64,000 nucleotides of DNA from JAAZNO01 sp012798275 (GCA_035347995.1 DAOPQD010000001.1:78929-142928); one strand, 5' to 3'. Counted from the stretch's first letter, positions 1 through 9,769 are shown. Numbers and translations are program-made. Notes: generated by a model not told the origin, from the sequence alone.

Positions 1-220
1 AGAAGACCGCGCGGATCATGAGCATCACCCCCAGAATGGCGAGAGGGATCCCCACAATCGCGCCGATGAGGGTGAGGCTCAGAAGCACTCCCACGATCAG
101 CAGCACTACGCCTAGCACTGCCGTGACCAGCCGGCCAGTCAGCTTCAAAATCCCACACACCAGATTCCAGAGCACGGCAAAGGGCCATAAAAACCACGGA
201 ACTGTCGTTGTATCAATCAT
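1..220 (-). CDS. small multi-pass membrane protein, 3' end cut by window edge
   Basis: Read on the minus strand from an ATG at 220-218, the frame stays open to the window edge, giving 73 codons with no stop. The peptide starts MIDTTTVPWFLWPFAVLWNL, followed by two hydrophobic stretches (about residues 12-27 and 35-65) that are rich in V, L, I and G and carry almost no charge. This indicates a small integral membrane protein. A GAGGTGAAGG Shine-Dalgarno lies directly upstream of the ATG. Short proteins of this kind, often annotated as hypothetical, are familiar from Chloroflexota genomes, but that is recollection. Function unknown. Confidence 0.6.
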   Translation of the reverse strand, partial: MIDTTTVPWFLWPFAVLWNLVCGILKLTGRLVTAVLGVVLLIVGVLLSLTLIGAIVGIPLAILGVMLMIRAVF

Positions 221-249
221 CCTTCACCTCTTTTTTTCGCGTAGCCAGA

Positions 250-277
250 TTGGGATTTACACATTGGGATTTACACA
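250..277. repeat. tandem 14-bp direct repeat, two copies
   Basis: The unit TTGGGATTTACACA occurs twice, back to back, in the gap between the small membrane protein (start at 220) and the glycosyltransferase stop at 351. The period is twice 7, in keeping with the heptamer arrays elsewhere in this window. Nothing else is recognisable in this 130-bp gap. Confidence 0.7.
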
Positions 278-350
278 AGATTCCAACGTGCTGCGTTTGC
301 TTTATCAATTACGCAGAGGAGCTAAAAAGGTCGCAGGGCCTTTGTGGACG

Positions 351-2618
351 TCATCCCCCGGCGCGAACCCGAACGCTCCCCAGGGGAACCAGGGCATTAG
401 GAAGCGGGGCCTCGTCCTCTGAGGCGGGGAGGCGCGTCCCATCGGCAGCGCGATACAACCCTGCCCACAGATGATAGTCGCCGGGCGGGAGCGTTGCCGG
501 GACGGCGAGGACATGCGTGTCGGGGACGATGTCCCCTGGCTGCCAGAGCGGGGTGGGGAACCAGCCGTCACGCGGTTCGCTGTCGTGCTGGGCGTAGGCC
601 GTTGCCGCCCCGGGCTCCCAGAGATGCACGAAGGCTATCAGCGGCTCGTTGATGGTCGAGGCGGCTTCCCAGTACAGGGTCACGGTGAGAGGCTGTCCCG
701 CCTGCACCGTGGGACTGCGGTCATAGCCCCGCAGGACAGTGGCCTCGCCGAAGTCCACCGCCAGCGGATATGCCGGCTCTGGAACGTGCGCTTCTTTTGG
801 AGCCAGCACGACCGAGGCGACGATGGGTGGCGCGACGGGAATGTCCCCCGCGGTCGCCGGAAGCCGCTCGCCCGTTGCGGCGTCGAAAAGTCCGATTTCT
901 AGCAGCGCGCGGAGCGGCGTGTCTACCTGGGAGGGGAGCGTCAGCTCGTACACATCGCAGAACGCGCGGCCCACAGGCCATAGCGAGGTGGGGAACCGTC
1001 CCAGCCCTGGATACGTGCGCCGTGAGGTGATGATCCCGTTTTCGGGACCGAGAAGCTGGACGAAGACGGTGTAATCGCGCGTCATGGGGCGGGCAGCCTG
1101 CCAGCAGGCGCGCACGGCGAAGTCATCTCCGGGCGCCAGTCGCTCTGTTTTCACGAGGGCGGCGCTCAACAGCAGCGCTTCATCGTCGTAGCGCAGTTGG
1201 GGCGTCGAGATCATCGTCGGCGAGAACAATTTTGGCGGCGCAAAAGTCGCCAGAATCCGCGCGCCGGGGGCCAGGACGGTGAGGGTGACGAGCAGCGTGA
1301 GGAAGAGCTTCTGGTAACGGCGGGGAGCGCGGCCGGAACCTTGAAATCCCGCCGCTATCAGCACTGCCCACGCTCCAATCGCCGGGAACAGCAGCCGTCC
1401 GTGGGGCGCTTCGACCTGTCGCATCCAGTGCAACAGCGCGGCGAAAACCCCCATCAACCAGAAAGTGCAGAGCAGGTAGATGGCTCGCGAGCGCCGGGAG
1501 GGGACGGCTGAGGCAGGCCGGGGGCTGCGGAGCATCCGATAGAGCCCATGGAGGAGGGCTCCTAGCGTGAGCAGCGTCAGCGCGACGTAAATCCAGTCGG
1601 GCCACCAGACGTGTCCCCATCCATACGCGCCCCAGAAGGAGCGCCACAGCAGGGGGAACTCCGGGACCAGCGCCAGCAGGGAAACCGGCGCCGGGCGCCC
1701 CCACAAGGTATTGACGTGATGGGACATGCCCAACGGGTCCCCGTAGAGGAACAGATTGCGGAGATACCACCCCCCACCGACGAGCAGCGCCGTCAGCCCA
1801 AAGGCCAGCGCCGCGCGCCATGTGTCCCGATAGCGTCGCATTCCCCGCGGCGGCGCGGGCTGCTCCTGCGTCTGTCGCCATCCCTGCCAGAGCAGGCTCA
1901 GGCCGGTGAGGGGGAGCAGCAACAGCGCGCTCGTTTTCGTCAGCGCTGCCAGGCCGGCAAGGGCGCCGGCGAGGGCGGCGCGGTGCGGGGTGATTCCCCG
2001 CCGCAGAAAACGCGCCGTGGCCCACAGGGTGGCGGTAGAAAGGGCGGCGGTAGCGCTGTCGTTGCTGACCACGCTGCTCATGAAGACGAATTGGGGATGA
2101 AAGCCCACCAGGGCCGCGGTGAGCAGTGCCGCGCGCTGATTCCCAAATGCCTCGTAGCCCATTCCCCACGCGGCGCAGACGGTCACCAGGCCGAAGAGCA
2201 GCGAGGCGAAGCGAGCGATCCGCACGGCGAGGACGGCGCCGCGGCCCGGAAAGCCTTCCCGTGGGGTGTGGATGAGCATGTTTTTGTTGTCGGGCGTAGT
2301 TCCCGGCGCCTGATAGCCGAAATGTGGATTGTGCCAGAACAACGTCTGCAGGTCGTCATCGGGGAAGGGGGCGCTGAGCAACGCCGCGACGGCGTAATAG
2401 AGCGGCGGTTGCGCCACTTCCTGATTCGCGCCGCTGGCATTGTCCTTCATGGAGGGCAGGCCGTGTCCTTCGGCGAGCCAGCGGACGTAGGCGTAGTGCC
2501 AGACCTCATCGGGCGCTTCGAAAAGTGGCGTGGCCCAGCCATGCAGCACCACCAACACCGCGAATGCGGCGAGGAGCGGGATGAGCGGATGCAGGCTGCG
2601 GCGACGGCTACAGTTCAT
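351..2618 (-). CDS. GT39/DUF2142-like membrane glycosyltransferase with C-terminal beta domains
   Basis: A 755-residue protein. A basic N-terminus leads into a first membrane helix (about residues 11-30) and then an APDE acidic pair in the first outer loop, the place where GT-C glycosyltransferases keep their catalytic acidic residues. Roughly ten further hydrophobic segments run to about residue 460. The last 270 residues are soluble and beta-rich, with two related segments built around the pattern VFV-L and W-G, as in the next two large genes. The likely role is transfer of a sugar from a polyprenyl-phosphate sugar at the outer face of the membrane; acceptor and sugar are unknown. The ATG at 2618 overlaps the TGA of the preceding gene by four bases (ATGA), so translation is probably coupled. 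The DUF2142 versus GT39 assignment is uncertain. Confidence 0.7.
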   Translation of the reverse strand: MNCSRRRSLHPLIPLLAAFAVLVVLHGWATPLFEAPDEVWHYAYVRWLAEGHGLPSMKDNASGANQEVAQPPLYYAVAALLSAPFPDDDLQTLFWHNPHFGYQAPGTTPDNKNMLIHTPREGFPGRGAVLAVRIARFASLLFGLVTVCAAWGMGYEAFGNQRAALLTAALVGFHPQFVFMSSVVSNDSATAALSTATLWATARFLRRGITPHRAALAGALAGLAALTKTSALLLLPLTGLSLLWQGWRQTQEQPAPPRGMRRYRDTWRAALAFGLTALLVGGGWYLRNLFLYGDPLGMSHHVNTLWGRPAPVSLLALVPEFPLLWRSFWGAYGWGHVWWPDWIYVALTLLTLGALLHGLYRMLRSPRPASAVPSRRSRAIYLLCTFWLMGVFAALLHWMRQVEAPHGRLLFPAIGAWAVLIAAGFQGSGRAPRRYQKLFLTLLVTLTVLAPGARILATFAPPKLFSPTMISTPQLRYDDEALLLSAALVKTERLAPGDDFAVRACWQAARPMTRDYTVFVQLLGPENGIITSRRTYPGLGRFPTSLWPVGRAFCDVYELTLPSQVDTPLRALLEIGLFDAATGERLPATAGDIPVAPPIVASVVLAPKEAHVPEPAYPLAVDFGEATVLRGYDRSPTVQAGQPLTVTLYWEAASTINEPLIAFVHLWEPGAATAYAQHDSEPRDGWFPTPLWQPGDIVPDTHVLAVPATLPPGDYHLWAGLYRAADGTRLPASEDEAPLPNALVPLGSVRVRAGG

Positions 2619-5365
2619 TGGGGCCTCACGGTGAGGGGAATCACGACGGCGTTCTGCGGCGGAACCGATGCGGCGCTGCTCACGGCGAGCGGCCCCGCTT
2701 CATCATACAGGCCGACGCGCAGGTCGTAGCTTCCCGCCGGCAATCCTGCCAGGGGATGCTCATCGGCGACGATCTCGCCGGTCACCCAGGTGGTGGTAGG
2801 TTTTCCTCCCAGCGCGGGCCAGCTGTCATGTTGCCCGAGGAGCGGGCTGATGGTGCCGGGGGCCGTGACGTGGACGAACACGTTGTAGGGCGAGTTGCCG
2901 GTCTCCTCAGCGCGCCAGTAAAGGGTGAGGGTGAAGGGTTGTCCGGCGCCAGGCTCCGGCTCCAGCCGATAGCCAAGCAGTGCGGCGACGCCTGGACCGA
3001 AGTCCCCCGTCGCGGGCAGCAGGCCGTCCGGCGGCTGGAATTCCCGCCCGGCCACGATAGAGATCTCTGGCCCGCGCCATCGGGCCAGCGGCGCGCCCGC
3101 GGCAGTGAGGAGCTCCGCGGTGAGGGGGGCCTCGGCATCCAGCGCGCGGCAGGAGATGGGCAGGCGGAACTGCGTGGCGAAGCGGGTCCCGGCGGGAAGG
3201 GGAGAGGTCACGTTGGCCGCCGTCAGGGGCAGCGTCACCGCGTGTTCGGCGAGAGATAGGCGCAGGACATCGCGCCTGTCGGCAACGGCATAGGGCGCTG
3301 GGACCGCCCAAAATGCCCGGCCCTCGAGCGGCTCGCAGGGCCGCATGGTTTCCCGGCTGAGCCAGAACCCCAGCAGCTCGAGCGGGGAAGCTCCGGCGGT
3401 CGCCGCGCCGGGCTCTACCGGGATGGCATTTTCGGGGAGCGGGGGCGGCGCGGTCGCCGGCAACAGTTCGACCGGCTGCAGGGTGACGCTCGCCGAGGCG
3501 GCTCCTGCCACGTAGACGGTGAGGGTGGGCGTGGTGCTGCCGGGAGGCGTCCAGGGGTCAGGCGTCAGCGGATAGCGACCCAGCACGGGCGTCCCCGCCT
3601 GCCAACGCGAGGGACGGTAATCGCCGCTCGCCGGGGTGCCGTTGAAGCGCGCCCACTCATCGCCGCGAGCGTCGAGCAGGCGCAGCGCTACCTGATAGAA
3701 GCGCTCGCCGTGCGCGGCAGGATCTTCGGTGACCCAAAAGGTCCACACATCCAGGGTGCTGTCAACGGGCTGCGGCGCTTGGGGAAGCCGATAGCCCCAC
3801 AGCGTCAGGTGAGGCAAAGTGGGCGTCGCCAGGCGTTCGGTGAGGTCGGGCTCTGGCGGGAAGTCGGCGCGGCGCGCAAGTGCAAAACGGCGCAGGCCCA
3901 GCCCGTGGAATTCCGGCGTGGGCACTTCGGCGCCCAGCTCCCCCAGCAGCGCGGGGACGACGCCGGTGGGATCGGTGATGGTCTCGAGCCAGGTGACGAG
4001 CCAGACCTGGGACGTGTTCTGGAGCGCCGCGTTCAGAGCGGCGGCGCCATTCGCGTAGTCAAGAACGTGGGTCACGTCCAGCAGTTTGTCATCAGGGAGG
4101 GGCAGCAGCCCCTCGAAGCCGGCATAGTACGCCCATGCCGGGAAGACCGAGCCTGTCTCTACGATGATGACGTCGCCGGGCGCGCGATTTTCCATGACGT
4201 AGTGCGCAACGCTGCGCCAGTCCTCCGTGGCGTAGGTCGGATCGGTGAGGAGATTGGCGTCCGCCTGCGCCGAAAGCGCGACGACGAGCACGCTACACAC
4301 GCCCAGGCCCAGTCGGGCCAGCGTGCGTCGGCGTCGGCCATGAAGCTGCGCCGCCATCCCCCAGCCGATGGCCAGGGCCAGCACGGGCAGTGGTGCAAAG
4401 CCTGAGGCATGGCGACTGCCCCATTTGGGCAGATTGCGGAAAACTACTGCCATGAGCCCCAGGGGCATCAGTTGCAGCAGGGGATAGAGTCCCGCAAGGG
4501 GACGACGGCGCGTCAGGATCAAGGCCCCAAACGAGGCCACCAGTATCAGGCCTCCCGCCGCGACCTTCCAGGCTGAGGGTAGAAAGTCGAAGACCGTCAT
4601 GCCGGCAATGGAAGTGCGCAAAAATTCGGCGATGGGCAAATATCCTTCCCAGTAGGTGGCGTTTTGTCCCAGGGAGGGGAGGGCCTCCAGGACCCAGGGC
4701 AGAAAGATCAGCCCGGCGAGGAGTGTAGGGGGGAACATCGCCTGAAGCCACGCGCGCACCTCTTGCCAGGGACGACGGATCAGCGCGAGGAGCGCGAAGA
4801 GCGCCTGCCCCACCAGCCAGAACGCCGACAGCGTTAATGAAGCCATGGCACCCAGGGCGGCGGCACCCCACAGCCAGGCCCACCGTCGGCGGGGACGTGG
4901 TTCGAGGGCGAGGAGCGTCTCGACTAACGCCATCCCCGCCAGGAGTGACCAGGCGATGAACGCGCCGTACATTCGGGTCTCGCGCGAGGCCCAAATTAAG
5001 GTGGGGGCAAGCGCGCCCAAAAGCAAGGCCCAAGTGCCGGCTGAGCGTTTGCCGGACAGTCGGCGGGCCATGTGGGCCAGCGCCGCGAGCGCGAGCAGGC
5101 CGTAGAGGGCCGAGGGGAACCGCAGGGCGAATTCGCTGGCGCCGGCGAGCGGAATCCAGGCGCGGAGCAAGAAATAGTGGGCCGGCGGGACGAGTTCGCT
5201 CGCGCTGAGCGCCAGCATCTCGCGCACGCTTACCTGAGTGGTCGCCCACCACAGATAGGCCTCGTCATACCACAGGCTACGCGCGCCGAGGCCTCCAACG
5301 CGCAACGCGAACGCCATCCACGGGAGCAGTATCACCCCTGCGTGTCGCTCAAGCCATCGTTTCAC
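2615..5365 (-). CDS. GT39-family membrane glycosyltransferase with long soluble C-terminal region
   Basis: A GT-C type protein. After the first helix comes LWYDEAYLWW, with the Asp-Glu pair typical of GT39/PMT-like enzymes, then about ten further membrane segments to roughly residue 400 and about 500 residues of soluble beta-rich sequence. The latter contains two or three segments related to those in the neighbouring glycosyltransferases (YNVFVHV, WVTGEIV). I chose a GTG start at 5365-5363 because AAGGG lies 6 bases upstream and the peptide then begins with a short basic segment before the first helix. An ATG at 5473 in the same frame would add 36 residues that look like translated non-coding DNA and has no clear ribosome binding site. 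The gene is translationally coupled to the next glycosyltransferase. Sugar specificity cannot be read from the sequence. Confidence 0.75.
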   Translation of the reverse strand: MKRWLERHAGVILLPWMAFALRVGGLGARSLWYDEAYLWWATTQVSVREMLALSASELVPPAHYFLLRAWIPLAGASEFALRFPSALYGLLALAALAHMARRLSGKRSAGTWALLLGALAPTLIWASRETRMYGAFIAWSLLAGMALVETLLALEPRPRRRWAWLWGAAALGAMASLTLSAFWLVGQALFALLALIRRPWQEVRAWLQAMFPPTLLAGLIFLPWVLEALPSLGQNATYWEGYLPIAEFLRTSIAGMTVFDFLPSAWKVAAGGLILVASFGALILTRRRPLAGLYPLLQLMPLGLMAVVFRNLPKWGSRHASGFAPLPVLALAIGWGMAAQLHGRRRRTLARLGLGVCSVLVVALSAQADANLLTDPTYATEDWRSVAHYVMENRAPGDVIIVETGSVFPAWAYYAGFEGLLPLPDDKLLDVTHVLDYANGAAALNAALQNTSQVWLVTWLETITDPTGVVPALLGELGAEVPTPEFHGLGLRRFALARRADFPPEPDLTERLATPTLPHLTLWGYRLPQAPQPVDSTLDVWTFWVTEDPAAHGERFYQVALRLLDARGDEWARFNGTPASGDYRPSRWQAGTPVLGRYPLTPDPWTPPGSTTPTLTVYVAGAASASVTLQPVELLPATAPPPLPENAIPVEPGAATAGASPLELLGFWLSRETMRPCEPLEGRAFWAVPAPYAVADRRDVLRLSLAEHAVTLPLTAANVTSPLPAGTRFATQFRLPISCRALDAEAPLTAELLTAAGAPLARWRGPEISIVAGREFQPPDGLLPATGDFGPGVAALLGYRLEPEPGAGQPFTLTLYWRAEETGNSPYNVFVHVTAPGTISPLLGQHDSWPALGGKPTTTWVTGEIVADEHPLAGLPAGSYDLRVGLYDEAGPLAVSSAASVPPQNAVVIPLTVRPQ

Positions 5366-5531
5366 GGGCAGCCCTTGACTGAGTTCATAGAAGAGCACTT
5401 TTCTAACCGCTGAGCGGACCAGAGACACAGAGGCAAAAGCCCCCTGGCAGACAAAACGGTGGCCAGAGAACATGGAGTTTTAGTGGTTTTCTCTTCAAGA
5501 GTGTCTCATGCTCCCAGGCTGGACGGTCGTC

Positions 5532-6629
5532 TTACGGTTTTACGATTTCGATGTTGCCGTATCCCTCGGTGACACAGGCGTCGGCAGTGGGGCGGCGGGA
5601 AAGCAGCCGGACGATGATTTTGTCGCCGGATTGCAGGGATTGCATTCCCGGAATGCTCACGCTGTGGCTAGTCGTAGGGGTCGGATTGAGCACAGTGGCC
5701 TGCCATATATCGCGCATTATCAATGGCAGGAACATCGTGTGACTCATGGGAGCCGTCGTTGTGACAGGGGCCGTGCTGCCCACTATCTGATACCATACCT
5801 GTGTCGAGCCGGGGACAGTGGTGTTCCAGTTCAGGAGGAGGTTATCGCCGTCGAAGGTGTGCTGCACTGAGGCAGAATCAATGTAAGGCGAGTTCCATGA
5901 GGTCGGCTCCGGCAGCTTGCCGTTGGGGAATCCAACCTGTACCAGGGCGCCGTTGTCCCACCAGGCATCGTACCAGGCGGTCTGATCGCCGGTGTAGGAG
6001 GGATTGGCGTAGGTGATAGCGGTGAGCCGGGTTCCCAGTGGTTCTGCCGTCGTCGCGAGGCGTTCCCACGTGGTCAAGATGGTCTGTTCGGCTGACCAGG
6101 CCGTGCGTGGCGGCATTTGTCCGCCGATGAGATCGTTGTGATCGTGATCCAGGGTGATTTGCGTGCCTTGCAGGTCGAGGCCGATGCGTGTATGGGGCAC
6201 TGTCCCCGCGTTGCCGCGGCTATTGACGTACATCGAGAACTCGTAGGGCACACAGGGGGTCAAATTCTCCACGACCTGATAGACCCCTGCCTGGTAGTTG
6301 GCGCCCCATTTGAAGTATACTTGCGCGTGACGCCCGCTGTAAGGGGGCCATCGGAGGGCGCCGGAACGCATGTCATCGTATTCGGGGATCATGGTGTTTG
6401 CCGCCGGCATGTTCACCCACTAGCGATACCAGTTCAAAGCCAGAAAGTGGTTTGGAGGAAACCAGATGAAACCGTGGGTCGCAGGATCTTCGGCTTCAAA
6501 GTCGCCGTTTACCAGAACGTTGCCGTTGTTGGCCTGCACTGCGGGGGCAGGGTTGGCGTTGGGCTGGAACAGCAGCAAGCTGCCCAGCATCACCAGAATC
6601 CAAACGTAACGCAAACGCGAAGTTTTCAT
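5532..6629 (-). pseudogene. secreted CBM-like protein gene interrupted by one in-frame TAG
   Basis: The ATG at 6629 is preceded by GGGGGGATT and opens a signal peptide (MKTSRLRYVWILVMLGSLLL) followed by an NGDFE motif typical of carbohydrate-binding beta-sandwich modules. After residue 69 (NWYR) a TAG at 6422-6420 stops the frame, but the same frame continues without shift for another 296 codons to 5532 with consistent composition: IPEYDD, aromatic-rich beta strands, an FLPLI motif and a Cys near the end. Joined, the product is about 365 residues. The next codon is TGG, so a TGG-to-TAG change giving NWYRWWVN is the simplest reading. Without the stop this would be an exported, possibly polysaccharide-binding protein fitting the glycosyltransferase neighbourhood. 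It could be a real nonsense mutation, a sequencing error, or read through. Confidence 0.65.
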
Positions 6630-6732
6630 GGAATCCCCCCTTTTCTATAGCATAAATGTAGATGGATAAGTCCAGAGAGGCAGTTTTCCGTTTGGACTTT
6701 CCTGTGTGATTCTACCACAATTTTGCCGAGCT

Positions 6733-8928
6733 TCAGCGCGACCAGAGGACAAGGGCGTCGTTGGGCTGACGTTCGGCGCCGACGAAAGCGGCCAGGCGCG
6801 CGCCGGTCTCCGGATGATAAAGCCCCACGGCGATGGTGACGGGGGCCTCTGCCGCGGTGAGCCGGTGACTATCCAGGACGCGGTCGCCGGGAAGCCAGAG
6901 GTGGGTGGGGAAGGCCTGTCCCATTGGTGGAGCGTCGCCTGTCGCCAGGAGCGCGCCATCGGCGGCGCAGGCATGGACGAAGACGGTGTAGTCCGCATCC
7001 ACCGGCGCGAGGCTCTCCCAACACAGGGTCACTTCCCACGCATCGTCCCGTTCCGTGAGGGCAGCGTGGGTGAGCGCGAGCGCCTCCCCAAAGCGGGCTG
7101 GCATTTCCAGCGGGGGGAGGGTGTCGCACGGCGGCTGACTTCCCTGGATTCGCAGGGTGTCCAGCCTTGCCGCATCGCCCGCGGGCTGTCCCGCGAGGGT
7201 GACGGGGAGCCGTGCCTTGGTCTCGCCATCGTAAAAGGCAAGGTGAAGCTCCCATGCCTGCGTGGGAAGGTCGCTTGCGGGCAGCGGTAACAGCAATTTC
7301 TCGCGGAGCAGGGCCCCGGCAGGCCAGGCAGAGGTCGGCAGATTGCCATGTCCAGGCCAGGCATCGTAGGTGAGGCGGAGGGTGTTGTCGCCAGACCGGG
7401 CGGAGACGAGTTGCACGGCGAGCGCCCACTCCTCATCGAGGGGACGCAACGCTTCCAGGTAGAGCTGCAGCTCCAGGGCGGGACGACAGTAGCTGGATTG
7501 CACCAGCCAGCAGGCCAGGCGCGACTCCGTCAACCGCACCTCATAGCCGCGCAAAGCGATGGCTTCCGCGCCGAAGACGACGTCGGTGGTGTAGGGGAGG
7601 GGTGTTGAGTCTTCCAGACGGGCGGGAGGAGCGAAGAGCGGCGCTGCGCCGGCGAGGAGCGTGATCAGTGCGCCGAGCGGCAGCCAGATGGCCCAGGCGC
7701 GCGCCAGTCGCGGCTGAAGCTGCTGCCAGCCGACCGCGAGGAGCACCGCGAGGGCGGGGGCTGCGGGAAAGAGCAGCCGTCCTCCCGTCGCCGGGGTGAG
7801 GGCATTCCAGCGCACCCATGCGACCACGATGATGACGAACCAGCCGCCCAGGAGCGCCAGCTCCGTCCGCCGCGCAAGGGTGCGGAAGTGCGCCATGAGG
7901 CCCACGCAGCCGCCTCCGAGCAGCGCGAAAAAGGGCCAGTAGAGCGCCCGGGGATAGAAAGCGCACGGCAGCTGTCCCCAATAGGAGCGCAGCATCAGCT
8001 GGAACGTGCCCCAGAGATCCACGCGTACCGCCGTGCGCCCGACGACGTCCAGCATGGGGGCGAGGGCGGTCAGATCGCCGTAGAGCCGCCAGTTGCGTCC
8101 CAGCCACGGCGTGACGAGTGCCAGCGCCGGAACAACGAGCAGCACTCCCCAGCGCAGCAGCCGGGTCAGTGGGGCGCGTTGCCGCCAGGCGTAGGCCAGG
8201 AGGGTCAATCCGCCCAATCCGAGCAGTCCCAGTCCGCTGAGTTTGCTCAGCGCTGCCAGTCCCGTCAGGATGCCAAAGCCGAGGAGGCGCGTTGGCGTCG
8301 GACCACGCTGCCAGATGTCCACCAACAGCACCAGCGCCCAGGTGGCCAGCGGGATGACGAGGTTATCGTTGTTCACCCCGGCCGCGAGGAGCAGGAATTG
8401 CGGGTTGAAGGCGACGACGGCCGTCGCCAGCGGCGCGACGAATCCTCGGGGCGCCAGCCGTCGGGCAAGAGCCCACGTCCCTGCGACGGTGGCGCATTGT
8501 AGAAGGGTGGAAAGCAGCCGCAGCGCGTAGACCGTGCGGCGATGTCCTTCCGGAGGGAACCCGGTGTAGGGATCGCGGCTCCAGGTGACGCGATTGTAGA
8601 GCGTATCGCCAGAGCCACAGGCGACGAAGGTGGCGGGAATGGGCCGCACGTCCGGCGCTTCGCGGGGCAGACCCCACAGGCGCACCCACGCCGCGCCAAG
8701 GAGATGGTACAGCGGCGGCTGCGAGGCTTCTTGCCGGACATGGAAGCCGGCCGCCTCGGCCTCGCCATGGACGGGCAGCCGGCCGGTCACGGCGATGTGG
8801 CGGATGACCTCCGCGTGTTCGATCTCGTCGAGGTTTTCGTAGGGTGGGATCGTTATGTTCCAGGCCAGCGCCAGGCTTACGAAGGTCACCAGAATCAGCC
8901 ATAGGCCGGCGCGTGAGGAGTGCATCAT
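6733..8928 (-). CDS. DUF2142/GT39-like membrane glycosyltransferase with beta-rich ectodomain
   Basis: A 731-residue membrane protein, the third of this type in the cluster. The first helix is followed by an NLDEIEH acidic motif, then many membrane segments to about residue 450, then about 280 soluble residues with two copies of the beta motif seen in the neighbours (ADYTVFVHAC, LWLPGDRVLDSH). The start was placed at the ATG at 8928 because it overlaps the TGA of the upstream hydrolase gene (ATGA), whereas an in-frame upstream start at 8958 would run further into that gene. A second ATG follows at once (MMHSS). Likely role: transfer of a lipid-linked sugar in envelope polysaccharide or glycoprotein synthesis, known only by family analogy. 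Confidence 0.7.
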   Translation of the reverse strand: MMHSSRAGLWLILVTFVSLALAWNITIPPYENLDEIEHAEVIRHIAVTGRLPVHGEAEAAGFHVRQEASQPPLYHLLGAAWVRLWGLPREAPDVRPIPATFVACGSGDTLYNRVTWSRDPYTGFPPEGHRRTVYALRLLSTLLQCATVAGTWALARRLAPRGFVAPLATAVVAFNPQFLLLAAGVNNDNLVIPLATWALVLLVDIWQRGPTPTRLLGFGILTGLAALSKLSGLGLLGLGGLTLLAYAWRQRAPLTRLLRWGVLLVVPALALVTPWLGRNWRLYGDLTALAPMLDVVGRTAVRVDLWGTFQLMLRSYWGQLPCAFYPRALYWPFFALLGGGCVGLMAHFRTLARRTELALLGGWFVIIVVAWVRWNALTPATGGRLLFPAAPALAVLLAVGWQQLQPRLARAWAIWLPLGALITLLAGAAPLFAPPARLEDSTPLPYTTDVVFGAEAIALRGYEVRLTESRLACWLVQSSYCRPALELQLYLEALRPLDEEWALAVQLVSARSGDNTLRLTYDAWPGHGNLPTSAWPAGALLREKLLLPLPASDLPTQAWELHLAFYDGETKARLPVTLAGQPAGDAARLDTLRIQGSQPPCDTLPPLEMPARFGEALALTHAALTERDDAWEVTLCWESLAPVDADYTVFVHACAADGALLATGDAPPMGQAFPTHLWLPGDRVLDSHRLTAAEAPVTIAVGLYHPETGARLAAFVGAERQPNDALVLWSR

Positions 8929-9692
8929 TCCATTCCTTCGGGAGGCCTCTCGAACCATTCTCGCGCTGCCTGCCAGGCGCGTTCGCGGTCAAGATCGAGG
9001 ACCACGGTGTGTCCGCCGCGTTCCAGCCAGAGCAGCTGCTGTGGTCCGCCGAGCCGCGCCGCGACTTGACGGACCACGCGCGGGGGAACGGCGTGATCAT
9101 GGCGGGCGTGGACGAGCAGGGTGGGGACACGCACGTCGGGCAGGCGCGCGTCCATGGCGAGCAGAAAACTGCCCAGTTCTGCCACGGCCCGTAAGGGAAT
9201 GCGCCGGTAAATGAAGCGGGCGCGACGAGCGGCGGCGTCGTGCATGTCGGAGCCGATTTTGGGCAGATAGGGGATCACGCGGGCGAGATGAGAGAGCCAG
9301 CCAGGCGGTAAGCCGTGGAAGGCAAAGCCGCCGGGGGTAGCGAAGGCGACTACCCGCTCCACGGGGTCCTCGGCGGCGACGTAGAGCGCCAGCGCCGCGC
9401 CGAGCGAGACCCCGGCGATGCCCAGGTGCTGACGTTGGCGGCGCAGTTCGGCGAGGCCGGCGCGGACGTCCGCGACCCAATCCTGCCAGTGGACGGCGGC
9501 GAGATCTTCGGGAGTGGTGCCGTGGCCGCGCAGCCGGATGCCAGAGACGGTCATGCCGGCGCGCGCCAGCGCTTCGCCGAGGGGCCGGACTTCATCCGGT
9601 GCAGTGAGGAAACCGTGAATGAGCAGGATGCCCGGCTCTCCGCCGGGCAGAAAGAACGGCGTCGGTTCTGGTCGCGCGCGATCTTCTTTCAT
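8925..9692 (-). CDS. alpha/beta hydrolase (carboxylesterase/monoacylglycerol lipase-like)
   Basis: A 255-residue cytoplasmic serine hydrolase without a signal peptide. The oxyanion-hole motif HGF lies near residue 25, the nucleophile elbow GVSLG near residue 95, an Asp in HARHDHAVPP near residue 204, and the catalytic His in RGGHTVVLD near residue 232. Order and spacing match the Est30-type carboxylesterases that start with an ILLIHGF strand. Natural substrate unknown; short-chain or monoacylglycerol esters would be usual. It is the first gene of the unit reading into the DUF2142-like glycosyltransferase and overlaps it by four bases. The divergent secD promoter lies about 50 bp from its start. 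Confidence 0.85.
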   Translation of the reverse strand: MKEDRARPEPTPFFLPGGEPGILLIHGFLTAPDEVRPLGEALARAGMTVSGIRLRGHGTTPEDLAAVHWQDWVADVRAGLAELRRQRQHLGIAGVSLGAALALYVAAEDPVERVVAFATPGGFAFHGLPPGWLSHLARVIPYLPKIGSDMHDAAARRARFIYRRIPLRAVAELGSFLLAMDARLPDVRVPTLLVHARHDHAVPPRVVRQVAARLGGPQQLLWLERGGHTVVLDLDRERAWQAAREWFERPPEGME

Positions 9693-9741
9693 ACAGCCAT
9701 GGAGTATAGCACACTCCCGGCAGGGTCAAACCGCGCGCGCG

Positions 9742-9769
9742 TTGACAAAAGGCCCCGGCGGACTATAAT
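9742..9769 (+). promoter_or_regulatory. consensus sigma-70 promoter for secDF
   Basis: TTGACA (9742-9747) and TATAAT (9764-9769) are both perfect consensus hexamers separated by 16 bp. The predicted start near 9776 gives a leader of about 55 nt before the secD ATG at 9832. The arrangement implies strong housekeeping expression. Confidence 0.85.

Noticed and set aside
6420..6422. Pyrrolysine or other recoding at the TAG
   Set aside because: No surrounding recoding signal, no known methylamine methyltransferase similarity, and no pyl genes in the window. A simple Trp-to-stop change is sufficient.
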